Source: Globodera rostochiensis (Eukaryota; Nematoda; Chromadorea; Rhabditida; Heteroderidae). From it: DNA of 64,000 nt. The position numbers and the translations under genes are program-made. A model generated the notes under the pieces. The model worked only from the letters and a program-made list of their open reading frames with translations, had not been told where the DNA came from and did not search any database. This document shows, piece after piece, positions 42,690 to 52,749 of the stretch. The DNA lies in assembly GCA_018350325.1 (NCBI GenBank), contig JAEVLN010000018.1, forward strand, positions 810,185-874,184. Direction: 5' to 3'. How positions within the stretch are numbered: position 1 is the stretch's first letter; the number at the start of each line of letters is the position of its first letter.

Positions 42690-44375
42690 TGATGGACTTT
42701 GTCGATTGCATTGTTTGCGTGCTGAGTCGTTTCGCAAAATCCGCCATTTATTTTAATTTAAACAATTTTTTTTCAATATTTATTTACTTCAAAAAGTAAT
42801 GTTTACACGAATGTTTGAGCCTAAGCTTAAGGAACCCGAGTGGTTTAGGCCTAAGCTTAACGAACCCGGGTGGCTTAGGCCTAAGCCTACCAAACCCCAA
42901 ATTAAAAAAAATTTCAACAGATTCAAAAACCGCTTTAAATTCTCAAATGCAGATTATATTTATTTTTATATTCTTTTTAAATTATAATTTAATAATATTT
43001 TTAGTGATTTTGCGAAACGACCTAGCACCCATTGTTTCTAGTTGCACGTATGAAAACCGTGTGTGAAATAAAAAATGTAAATGCGTGACTAAAAACGCAA
43101 AAAAAAAGAAAGAATGAATTTAATGTTTCAATCTGTTTAATGAGAAAATTTTGTAGTTGCATCAGTTTTTTGTTCTAAAATGTTTCAGGATTTGCTGTAC
43201 GTATTGGACTCTTTCTACGGCAATCGGCTGCCGTTGATAATTGGTGCCGTGCTTTACCCGATTTATTCAAAGTTCCCAAATTGGATGTTCGTAATGTTCT
43301 TTTTTATTGCCGGGCACACGTTTCTTGCGAATTATTTGGTGACGGCATTTATACTGCTGAACCGATTGACCGCAATTATAATGCCAATAAAACATGAAAA
43401 GGTCGTTTTTTTTAATATTAAAATGTTTTTTAAACAAAAAATAATTGCCTATTTAAAGATATGGCAAAAATTTCTTCCGTTTATAACAATTTTTGTTTAT
43501 TTTGTGCCAACATTGGTATATTGGCCAACGTTCAAAATGGATGCAATTCTTATAATGAATGATCCAAATTCAACGACTGACCGCAGTTTCTTCGTCTACG
43601 CAGCTGGAAATGTAATTTTTCAAACAATTACGCAATATTTATAGCTTGTGCCATTCATTTTCGAAATTAATTTTTAAATTTCAAGTTGTTGATAAAATCT
43701 TTATTAAGGCTCCGGACATAAACAATTCCTTATACGCTAGTACCGTCTTCTCTGTAATTTTTATGGTTTTATGCGTTTTGCTAAACAGTGGCACTCTCGT
43801 TGCTTACAAATTACATGTAAAAAGAATTGCCACAAACGGAAACAACGAATATTTAATTGAAAAAAGATTGCTGATTTATGCATTGGCAACTTTTTTGGGA
43901 CACATGCTGCTCGCAAGCCTGTTTTTGGTAAATAAATTAAAGTTAATCAAATTTAACGCCAATTTTGATTAGCAATTAAAATATTAACATTACAGCTTAA
44001 TAGTTTTACTGACAGCGGCAATACGAAAACAGTGAAAATTTTGTACATCTATTACCCACTGCTTATGGACACAGGTGATTTGAATTGATAAAAATTTTGT
44101 TTCCCGTTTCTAATTCTTTGATGAAGACTGAGAATTTAAACGGTAACATAACAACAGGTACTGTAGTGCTCTCTAGCTGGTTACTGTTGTGGGCCAGCAG
44201 CATATTCCGTCAACAGCTAATCAAAGATTTTACGATCATTCGCATTAGAAATATTCGTGTCGGTCCAATGGAGGGGCCCCAAAACAATGATCATCGGGCA
44301 GTTGAAGGGGCTGTTGGCCATCAATTGCAGAACAGAATTTGCAGTTCTGTACAACAATTGCCCACGATTTCTTAA
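42690..44375 (+). pseudogene. srg-like chemoreceptor lacking most of its first exon
   Basis: Exons 2-6 are intact and in phase: 43,189-43,401; 43,459-43,611; 43,709-43,927; 43,996-44,074; 44,158-44,375, each the same length as the intact 51-kb copy or differing by whole codons. Exon 2 carries LLNRLTAIIMPIKHEK, exon 4 LLIYALATFLGHMLLASLFL and exon 6 VVLSSWLLLWASSIFRQQ. Only the first dozen codons of exon 1 remain near 42,690 (MDFVDCIVCVL). The rest is replaced by unrelated sequence, including a CCTAAGCTTA-word palindromic repeat at 42,825-42,900. Unless another first exon is used, the first membrane helix is missing. Confidence 0.8.
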
Positions 44376-44814
44376 TTTTACATAAAAATCACTAACTAAG
44401 TGCAATCCCCTCTGTTCCAAACACCTAAATTCCACAAAAATACTCAAAATACTCCTTTTAGCGCTTTCGTGGATTAAATTTTTTAATTCTGGTAATTTTA
44501 TGCTTTCAGCACTTTTTTAAAAATTCTAAAATTAAACATGCTAGCCACGAGCGCATGACTCAAAAAAGTTACCAATGCATAAAACTATTGTAGGATGGGA
44601 CCGGGATTTTTGGGAAAAACCGGGACCGGGACCAGATTTTCAACTGGGACCGAGACTAACCGGGAATTTTGGAGAGAAAAATTTGTTTTATCAACATTAA
44701 AAAATTTTAATTTTCTAGCAACACATATTGTTGTTCTTCTTGATCTTCAACATCATTGTCATTCAGATTCAAAAATCTCTTTTACATCTGGAGCTGTAGA
44801 ATGTGCCATAAGGG

Positions 44815-45440
44815 GGGGGGGGGAATAGACAAAAGACGGGACACAAATTACGGAATAGAGAAAAAATACGAAACACAGAATTACGGAATAGACAAAAGAC
44901 GGGCGACAAATTACTGAATAGATAAAAATACAAAACACAGAATTACGGAATAGACAAAAGGCGGCCACAAATTACGGAATAAACAAAAATACGGAACCAA
45001 TTACTTAATAAACAAAAATCCAAACGCAGAATTACGGAACAGACAAAAGACGGGTCACAAATTACGGAAAAGACAAAAAACGGAACCCAGAATTACGGAA
45101 AAGACAAAAAACGAAACACACATTACAGAATAGACAAAAAATACGAAAGACACAATTTCGGAAAAGACAAAAAACGGAACCCAGAATTACGGAAAAGACA
45201 AAAAACGAAACACACTTTACAGAATAGACAAAAAATACGAAGGACAGAATTACGGAATAAACAAAAATACGGAACCCAGAATTACGGAAAAGACAAAAAG
45301 CGGAACACAAATTACAGAAAAGACAAAAAATACAGAATAAATACAAATTACGGAAAAACAAAAAATACAAAACACAGAATATGGAATAGACAGAAACGGA
45401 ACACAAATTACGGAAAAGACAAAAATTACGGAATACCCCA
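44815..45440. repeat. Tandem array, unit about 30-35 bp, about 20 copies
   Basis: Degenerate units of the form ATTACGGAATAGACAAAAA with ACGGAACACAGA follow a poly-G run. Sub-variants (AAAAGAC, AATAAAC) alternate, suggesting higher-order duplication near 45,070-45,240. The minus strand gives a repetitive Phe/Cys-rich frame that is an artefact. Confidence 0.85.
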
Positions 45441-46079
45441 AAAATAACATTAATCGAATTTGAAATTAGAGCGACTTTTTAGTCCATATAAGTAAATCCA
45501 TATTTCGCCATTTTTTATAATATCAATATTTTAGACATTTTGAATTCTTAAGAAAAATGCAACAAATACGAAAAATGTACCCATAAAAATCTTATTCATT
45601 TTCCAAAAATGCACCCCTGGAAAATGACTTTTTTTTAGACCACATTTCTTAACGAGATCGTTTAATTTTACGAACACCTAAATAATATTAAATTGGATCG
45701 AGGGCTTTTGGCGAAAATTTTATTTAGAAAAATGGTTGAAATTTTCAAAAAAAAACGCATTGACAGATCGCAGACCCATTTGATTAGATTAGCGCAAGGA
45801 GCGATCTTTACGAAAACTTGGTCTTCAAAATCCCGGTTAACCAAAAACCGGCGGGTGTACCGCTTCTTAACCGGTACTGTCCTACTCTAATTTTCAATGA
45901 CGAAAAGCTCAATCAACAAATAGTTTATTCCACTTCTAATACTACTTTTGTGATAGTGCAACAGTTACAGTAACATTTCGCAATTTCTTCAAAATTACTG
46001 TCACGAATCATTCATCGGGCATTATTCACTGGAATGGTGCCGGCAAAAAGGCATCCGGTCTTCACTGTCCCGGGGGACC

Positions 46080-46337
46080 TCAGAGTATCAGTGAAGGGGC
46101 GAGACGACGGCCTGGTGGTTTGCTTTCATGGGCCAACACCGAGCTTCGCTTGCGACGATCGGAAGGCCCTTCCGCCAACTTTTCAGGGCTGCTGAGTTGT
46201 CGTTTTATTTCGTCGGAGGGTTCTCCGAATTCGACTTGCTCGGAAGAGTCATCACACGAACATTGGACGACAAGAAATGCCGCGAATGCGAGGAAAAGCG
46301 CCATTCGCAAAGTCTGAGAAGCCATTTTTGTTGTCAA
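46080..46337 (-). CDS. Small secreted peptide precursor, neuropeptide-like
   Basis: A single-exon frame of 85 codons; the second Met (46,325) gives 81 residues. A strong signal peptide (LRMALFLAFAAFLVVQCSC) is followed by an acidic spacer (DDSSEQVEFGEPSDEIK). Then comes a dibasic cluster RRKR, the segment SSVLAHESKPPG, a second dibasic site RR directly after glycine, and the tail LAPSLIL. KR-peptide-GRR is the classic layout for prohormone convertase cleavage and C-terminal amidation, which would release an 11-residue amidated peptide. No known neuropeptide family is recognised. An alternative is a small effector-like secreted protein. It lies on the opposite strand within the receptor cluster. 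Splicing out of the last codons cannot be excluded. Confidence 0.55.
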   Translation of the reverse strand: MTTKMASQTLRMALFLAFAAFLVVQCSCDDSSEQVEFGEPSDEIKRQLSSPEKLAEGPSDRRKRSSVLAHESKPPGRRLAPSLIL

Positions 46338-47164
46338 TTTGATAGTAAAAATTTCAAATTAATTTTTAAATTAGCAAATTTTGAAGTGGTTGAATTTGAT
46401 AAATTGCTGACTTTTTATATTCGAATTTTGCGTGCCAGCAGATGAGAGTTTAGCCCATGATCAGCTGGGCAATTAAATTTTGTACTTTTGTTAGTTTCAA
46501 ATTGAAGGCTAGGAGAGAATTTCGATTTCTTACGCAAATGTTCAAACAAATGGAATTGAACTAACGTATCGAAGGAGACAAAAGCGCATTCTTTCAGACA
46601 AAACCAAATTGAGCAAAGGTCACTTTCACCCAAACTTTTCATCATAAACAACTTTCGAACATCATAATCATCCGGGCATTGGCACAGCTGGCGGACAGGC
46701 GCCATACATTCATTTATTCATTGGCTTTCAACGTTTTATTGCTTTTAATTAATGGGTATGATTATTATTATTAATTAACTTCTTTTTCTTATTTTTGAAG
46801 GCCTATATGAGTGATTATTAAAAACAATAATATTAAATTGGATCGAGAGCTTTTGGCGAATAAAAATTAGAAAAATGGTTGAAATTTGCAAAAAAAAACC
46901 CGGTATTGAAAGACTTGTTGAAAATTTTTTGAAGATTTTCAGTCCTTTTCAAGTAAAAAAATGAATTTTTGGATCAATTTCCCTATCCAAAAACAGATCA
47001 ATTTAAAGAAAATTTCTCGGTGGCGCCTATCGGCATCGCCGATCCCCATCCCCCTCCCCACCTTTTTGCCTTTTTAATAAAATTGCACAAAAACAAAATT
47101 TCACGAAGAAAGTATTAAAACAATTTCTTATCAATTTAGTTGATTTTTCGATTAGTGGGAGGGG

Positions 47165-47191
47165 TCGGCGGTGCCGATAGGCGCCGCCGAG
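47165..47191 (+). repeat. GGCGGTGCC-GATA-GGCGCCGCC hairpin repeat, best copy
   Basis: The core CGGCGGTGCCGATAGGCGCC plus GCCG pairs over ten positions around a GATA loop, with one T-G wobble in RNA. It is followed by GAGAAATTTTTTGAATC and TTGACTAAAT, a tail shared with other copies at about 15,440, 26,773, 32,368, 36,262, 36,484 and 48,306, and inverted near 16,325 and 47,022. Confidence 0.75.
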
Positions 47192-47585
47192 AAATTTTTT
47201 GAATCTTTGACTAAATCTATTAAGAGATTTGCAGCCAAAATTTAAAATATACGGTAAATTTTGAAGTTTTTTAGGGATGAGAAAGCAAAAGGATAAAAAA
47301 AAATGTCAATGACATGGAGGGGGTTTGAACCTCATTGAGTAAAATATTTTAAACCTAAAATAAAAAATTTTCGTATAAATTTTGGGTTTTTTTGGGTCAA
47401 TTCTCGAGTCTCCGGGTCAAGTCTCAATAAATTTAGTCTCGAGCATCACTACCAAGTGATTGAACACTTTTCCGAAAATTTTTGATTTGGAACAGTCCAA
47501 GAGCAATTTCACTGTTCTGTTCCTATCCTGTTCTAGAGCAGGAAATACTGGTCCTTGGATGCTTACAAAATGCGAGCCCTTACAG

Positions 47586-47658
47586 TATTGCAATTCTTAT
47601 ATTGAATTATCCAAATTCAACCACAGACCGCAGTTTCTTCATATACGAAACTGGGGAT
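47586..47658 (+). pseudogene. srg-like receptor exon 3 fragment
   Basis: Encodes IAILILNYPNSTTDRSFFIY and ETGD, then a donor-like GTTAAT, matching the 3' half of exon 3 in the intact copy. The 5' half is unrelated sequence, and neighbouring exons are absent. Confidence 0.75.
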
Positions 47659-48469
47659 GTTAATATTTCTTAGCAATTTCTTTTTGCATTATAGAGTAAA
47701 GAATAGGCAAAATGCCTTCTTCTTTATGGATGATCTTTTGCCTCCGCCATAGGCGTTTTTAACCGTCTACGTCCAACCAGCGGAATTCTCTCTCATCCTT
47801 ACAATTAGGGTTGCTCCCCGAACCCTCGGGGGCGGGAAAGTCGGGGTCGGGGTTGGCAATGTCGGGGACGACCAAATTTTTCGGGGTCGGTCGGGGTTCG
47901 GGGTTGGGGGTTGAAGAAAATTTTGTTCATTTTTTTCATAAAAATTTCAGCAATGTCTTCACTAGGCAAGCATAAAATATAATTTTTTTAAAATCCGTTC
48001 ATCATCTTTAAAAAGCTCGAGAGTAAAGGGAATTTTGTAATTTCTGAAAAAAAATTATTTGATGGAGTTTACGTCATGTTTAACTTGGCAACTCAGAATA
48101 ATAACCATCAAATTTTTTCGAAAGGCGAAAACTTCTCCAAAAATCTTGTTGTTGCCAAGTTTTGCTTTGAGTGAATTTTAGCTTGCAATTTTTCTAGAAA
48201 AATTTGAGGGGTGGCGCCACAGAATTTTATAAATTTTTTTGGGATTTGCAATTAAAGAGTTAAAAAAATGGTGGTGTTTTTAGAAGCTTTTTAGGAGTGG
48301 GAGAGGCCGGCGCTGCCAATAGGCGCCGCCGGAAATTTTTTTTGAAGATCTTAACAATGTTTGTTAAGAAAATTGCTTAAAATTGACGAAATTCGCCTAA
48401 CACTTCTTAAATTTTGGACGTTTTCAGTGAAAATTTTTTTGAAGATTTTAACAACTAGGTGAGTGGGGG

Positions 48470-49000
48470 GCTGCTCGAGATTCTCGGTCTCGAGTCTCAG
48501 GGTCATTTCTCGGTCTTGGTTCTCGATTCTCGGTAAATTTCAATTCCCGAGCAGCCCTAATGGAGAGGGGGGTGGAACTTATGGGGGTGGGGATAATTGA
48601 TTTTGGAGGAGTTGTTGTTGTTGAAACTGTTCCTAGGGATTTTCTTTTTTTATTTATATATTTTAATTTAATTTTCTCAATTTATGAGCACTCTCCAGCA
48701 GGGCGGGAGGTCCTCTCCGAGGGCCAGTCAAACCTTCTCTGTGGCCGAGCTTTTGGAAGTTTTCAGTGAAAATTTTTGACTATAACTACATATTTGAATT
48801 TTCAAAATTTTAAAGAAATATGGAATAAAAAATTGCGTTTTTTTCTACAATTTATAACACTAAAATACTTATGATTAGGGCTCGAAAAAATATGGATATA
48901 AAATCGTGAAATATGGCCATAAAATATGGACATAAATCTCAAAATATGGACAAAACACCAAAATATGGACATAAAAATTGAAAATATGGACATAAATTTT
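48470..49000. repeat. GAGACCGAG-word and CCATATTT-word blocks
   Basis: 48,470-48,560 ends CGAGCAGCCCTA and matches the 11.2-kb block in reverse. 48,876-49,000 starts TAGGGCTCGAAAAAATATGG and repeats ATATGGACATAAA words, a truncated relative of the 23.5-kb element. A copy of the GC-rich hairpin repeat lies at about 48,306-48,331. Confidence 0.6.
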
Positions 49001-49199
49001 TAGCATTCAACATTCTGGCCTGAAATAATCTGACAAAATTGAGCTATGATTTCACTGCCTGGGTTATTGGAAACAATGAAAGTGAATTTTTCATTATAGA
49101 AAAATTGTCGTTTACTTGTTCTGTTGTTGGACACCTGTTTCTGACATGCCTCGCAGAAAATTATTTTGCCATCGGTTATAAAAACAGAAAATTTCCTTC

Positions 49200-49695
49200 A
49201 ATTCGTTCGACCCAATTCCGCAGCCAAGCGGATTTCTGGAGATGTAATTATTTAACAATTTCATTATAGCTTGTGGCGGCATTCAAGTCATAATTAAATT
49301 ATTTAACTAATTTGCTGACTATTATTTCCTTTAAAATGTTCACTAAGGCACCGTACTGCAGCTATTTAAATTATATTTGTGCCGTTTTCTCTGGCATTTT
49401 TATGGTTTTATGCATTTTGCTAAACATTTGCACATTCGTCGCCTACAAATTACATGTGAAGAATGTTGGAGAAAACGGAAACAACAAATATTTAATTAAA
49501 AAAAGATTGCGGATTTATGCATTGGCAACTTTTTTGGGGCACATGCTGCTCGCAAGCATCTTTTTGGTAAATAAAAGTCATTAATATTAAAGTTAATCAA
49601 ATTTAACTCCAATAAGCTTAATATTATTACTAACACCGGCGATTCGAAAACAATGGAAATTTTGTTTATCATATATCTACTGCTTATGGACATTG
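49200..49695 (+). pseudogene. srg-like receptor fragment (exons 3 to 5)
   Basis: Exon 4 (49,348-49,566, 219 bp) and exon 5 (49,617-49,695, 79 bp) are intact in length and frame (YICAVFSGIFMVLCILLNIC; MEILFIIYLLLMDIG). A degenerate exon 3 end is visible near 49,200-49,242 (GGAGATGTAATTA). Exons 1, 2 and 6 are missing; no exon 6 sequence follows. It is truncated at both ends. Confidence 0.75.
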
Positions 49696-49699
49696 GTGA

Positions 49700-51050
49700 T
49701 AGGAAATGAAGAAATCACCCGCATTTCTTTCTTCTTAATTAAATTATAAAACTTTATTTGCATTTCTTTTAATTAAAATTTGCTAATGCGTGCACCGTGA
49801 GAAAAATCAAATATTTATTTTCTCATAAAAATTTTTTGTGTTCAATGGTGCGTGTCAAAAAAATATTGCTGGGGGTGCGCACTTTTGTTCACCCACTTTT
49901 CCACTCAATAACGCGCGGGTAACTAAAGGAATTTTTTTCGAATTTTTTAACTTTCTTAAAATATTAAAATAATTAGGCGAAAAAGCTTTAAATCTACTTA
50001 TTAGACGTTAAAAGAAGAAAAAAACGAAGTTTTAAGCAAAGTAGAGCACCAAAAGTTCCATTTTGGTGCATATCGATCCCAGCCCTATTCATAACATAGC
50101 GCCGTTAGGCGCACCTAAACCGCTAGTAAAACAATGTTTCGCCATTTTTCCGTATTAAATCAACATTTCAGCAATTTTTATGGAAAAACGAAAAATGTAC
50201 CCTTAAAAATCCAAAAAATTTTTCAAACCAAAAATGCGCCCACTTAAAAATGATTTTCCTTTGATCAAAATGCACCCCTAAAGATCGAAATTTTCGCTAC
50301 TTTTTTAATTTGATATTTATAAAATTTTCAAAAACATGTGAAAAATAATACATTTACAATTGTGAGTGCAAAATTAATAAAGATTGGCGAATTTTGAAGG
50401 GTTTTACGCATAAAATGGCCGGATTTGGTTAGTTTTAGCACATTTTTTTATCAATATTTTGGTACTTTTTGGGGGTTTTGGTCAAATTTTGGGTTTTTTT
50501 GGTCAATATTTTGCGGTTTTTATTCAATAACTAATCATACAATATTTGAACAATTAAACTCCATATTTCTCATTAGGTATTTTATCATAGCAAACTGCAC
50601 TTAATTACCCATTTATCAACAATTGCAGTGCGTGACTAAAAGCACAAAAAAGTAAAGAATGGCAATTATTTTAATGTTTTATAATTTTATTTAAATGTTT
50701 TAAAGTTTGTAACAAGACAAAATTTTGTAGTTGTACGTATGAATAACTTGTGAAACAAAAAGTATACTTGTTAAACACAAAATTTGTCAAAAGAAAAGCG
50801 AATACATTTTGACGTTTGGATGTCAAAAATTCAATACAAAAGGTGTCTTTAGAAAAAAGGGATAATTTGTTGCGTTTTAGTTGATGGATTATTATTAAAT
50901 GACGTGTTTTAATGAGAAAACTGCTGAACCGGCTGACCTGCACTAACTGGCCAATTAAGAAAAAGTAAAAAATTTGCATATTCATTTTAAAATACTTTAA
51001 AGAATGTTTTTATTTTTGAACAATTCAGCGTAATTTATATTGAATTTTAT
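49700..51050. other. AT-rich spacer
   Basis: Mostly AT-rich, with words such as AAAAATGTACCC and AAAATGCACCCCTAAAGATC that recur near 11.9, 24.4 and 45.6 kb, suggesting an old dispersed repeat. No gene. Confidence 0.4.
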
Positions 51051-51054
51051 AATA

Positions 51055-52710
51055 ATGTTGGACTTTGCCGAATGGTCCAACTCAATTCAAAATCAAATCA
51101 TCGGCTTAACCATTTGTATAACCATTCCATCAATGGCACTTTATATTGCCGAAATTGTCACCATCGTTCGGCACAAAAAGTTCCACAAATCATTCTACGC
51201 CCTTTTTGCTATGCGAGCAATTTCGGTAACAAATTTAAAATGATAAGCAGAAACCCGGGCGGGTATTATTTCAGGTATTAATGAGTCGGACGGGTGCCCG
51301 AGTCGGGTATTTGCGTATCGGGTACCCGCCCGACTCGGGTATCCGTCCGCACCCTAGGTAGCACGGAGCCGGTACGGAACAGCACAGATTGACTGTTCTA
51401 AAATTTGAGAACAGAACAGGAACAGTTTTCCAAAATTGTTGGAACAGCAAAACACTGGCGTTTACTTATAGTTTATTCAAAATAAATTAGCTAATCATTA
51501 CGGCAGTTTTTCTCCAAAAAATGTTTCAGGATTTGCTGTACGTATTGGTGTCTTTCTACGGCGATCGGCTTCCCACGATAATCGGTGCCGTGCTTTACCC
51601 GATTTATTCAACGTTCCCTAATTGGATGCTCGCAATGTTCTTTTTTCTTTCCGGGCACACATTCATTGCGAATATGTTGACCACTGCTTTTATAATACTG
51701 AACCGACTGACCGCAATTATAATGCCAATAAAACATGAAAAGGTCTTTTTTTTAATATTAAAACTAATAAGGTTTTTTATTATAACAAATAATTTAAAGA
51801 TATGGCAAAATTTTCTTCCGTTTATAACAATTTTTGTTTCTTTGGTGCCAACATTGTTGTTTTTGCCGATGTTCAAAATGAATGCAATTCTTATATTGAA
51901 TGATCCAAATTCAACGACTGACCGCAGTTTTATCATAAATGAAGCTGGAGATGTAATTTTACCTACAATTCTTTAAATTTATTTGCACTAATAGCATTCA
52001 TATTCAAAATTAAATTATTATCCAACTAAAAATTGCTGAAACTTTCCCCTAAAATTTTAATTAAGTTACCGTACGGCCATTATTTGGCTTATATTTGTGC
52101 CGTCTCCTCTGTAATTTTTATGGCTTTATGCGTTTTGTTAAACATTGGCACTTTCGTGGCATACAAATTACATACGAAACAAGCTGACACAAACGTGAAC
52201 AACTTTAACGATATTAAGAAGAAATTGTTGGTTTATGCAATGGCAACATTTTTGGGTCACGCGCTCGTTGCAAGCTTGTTTTTTGTAAGCTTGATAATTA
52301 GCAATAAATGTAATTTAACTTCCCAGATTCCCCTTATTATTCAAATTCATCTTGATCCAAAAGCAATGGCTATGTTCTTCGTGTACTTCCCATTAGTTAT
52401 GGACGCAGGTGATAGGAATTGAAGAAATCAAAGTTTTTAGATTCTTGGACCCTCTAATTTCAAGACACAAATTTAAACGGTTACATCGCCAACAGGTACT
52501 GTAGTGCTCTCCAGCTGGTTACTGTTGTGGGCCAGTGGCGCAATCCGTCAACAACTGATCAAAGATTTTACGATCATTCGCAAAACAAATATTCAAAATA
52601 ATCGTGTCGGTCCAATGGATGGACTCCGAAACAATAATCATCGGCCAGTTGGAGGAGCTGTTGGCCAACAATTCCAGAGTTCTGTCGGCCAATTGCCAAC
52701 AGTTTCATAA
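51055..52710 (+). CDS. Complete srg-like seven-transmembrane chemoreceptor
   Basis: Six exons keep phase: 51,055-51,225; 51,530-51,742; 51,800-51,952; 52,066-52,284; 52,327-52,408; 52,496-52,710, total 350 residues. Seven hydrophobic segments are visible, starting with LTICITIPSMALYIAEIVTI, then GAVLYPIYS and GHTFIANMLTTAFIILNRL. The motif NRLTAIIMPIKHEK at the end of helix 3 replaces the DRY-type motif and is typical of nematode class gamma receptors. The last helix region reads VVLSSWLLLWASGAIRQQL. The C-terminal tail (about 45 residues) is polar. Intron 1 holds a CGGGTACCCG-word repeat (about 51,245-51,360). It is the only full-length intact member of this family in the window. Expected role: chemosensory receptor coupled to G proteins in sensory neurons. 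Confidence 0.85.
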
Positions 52711-52749
52711 ACTTCAATTTTAATTGGCATTAATTATCTACTCTTTTAT

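Noticed and set aside
44759..45450. Minus-strand Phe/Cys/Val-rich frames suggesting membrane proteins
   Set aside because: They are produced by the ATTACGGAATAGACAAAAA tandem array; the apparent hydrophobic helices are repeat translations.
46415..46705. Minus-strand 96-codon frame with several cysteines upstream of the peptide precursor
   Set aside because: It contains CQCP and CSIWFCLKEC, but has no signal peptide, no splice support and no repeat of a known cysteine pattern. It may be 5' flank of the small secreted gene.
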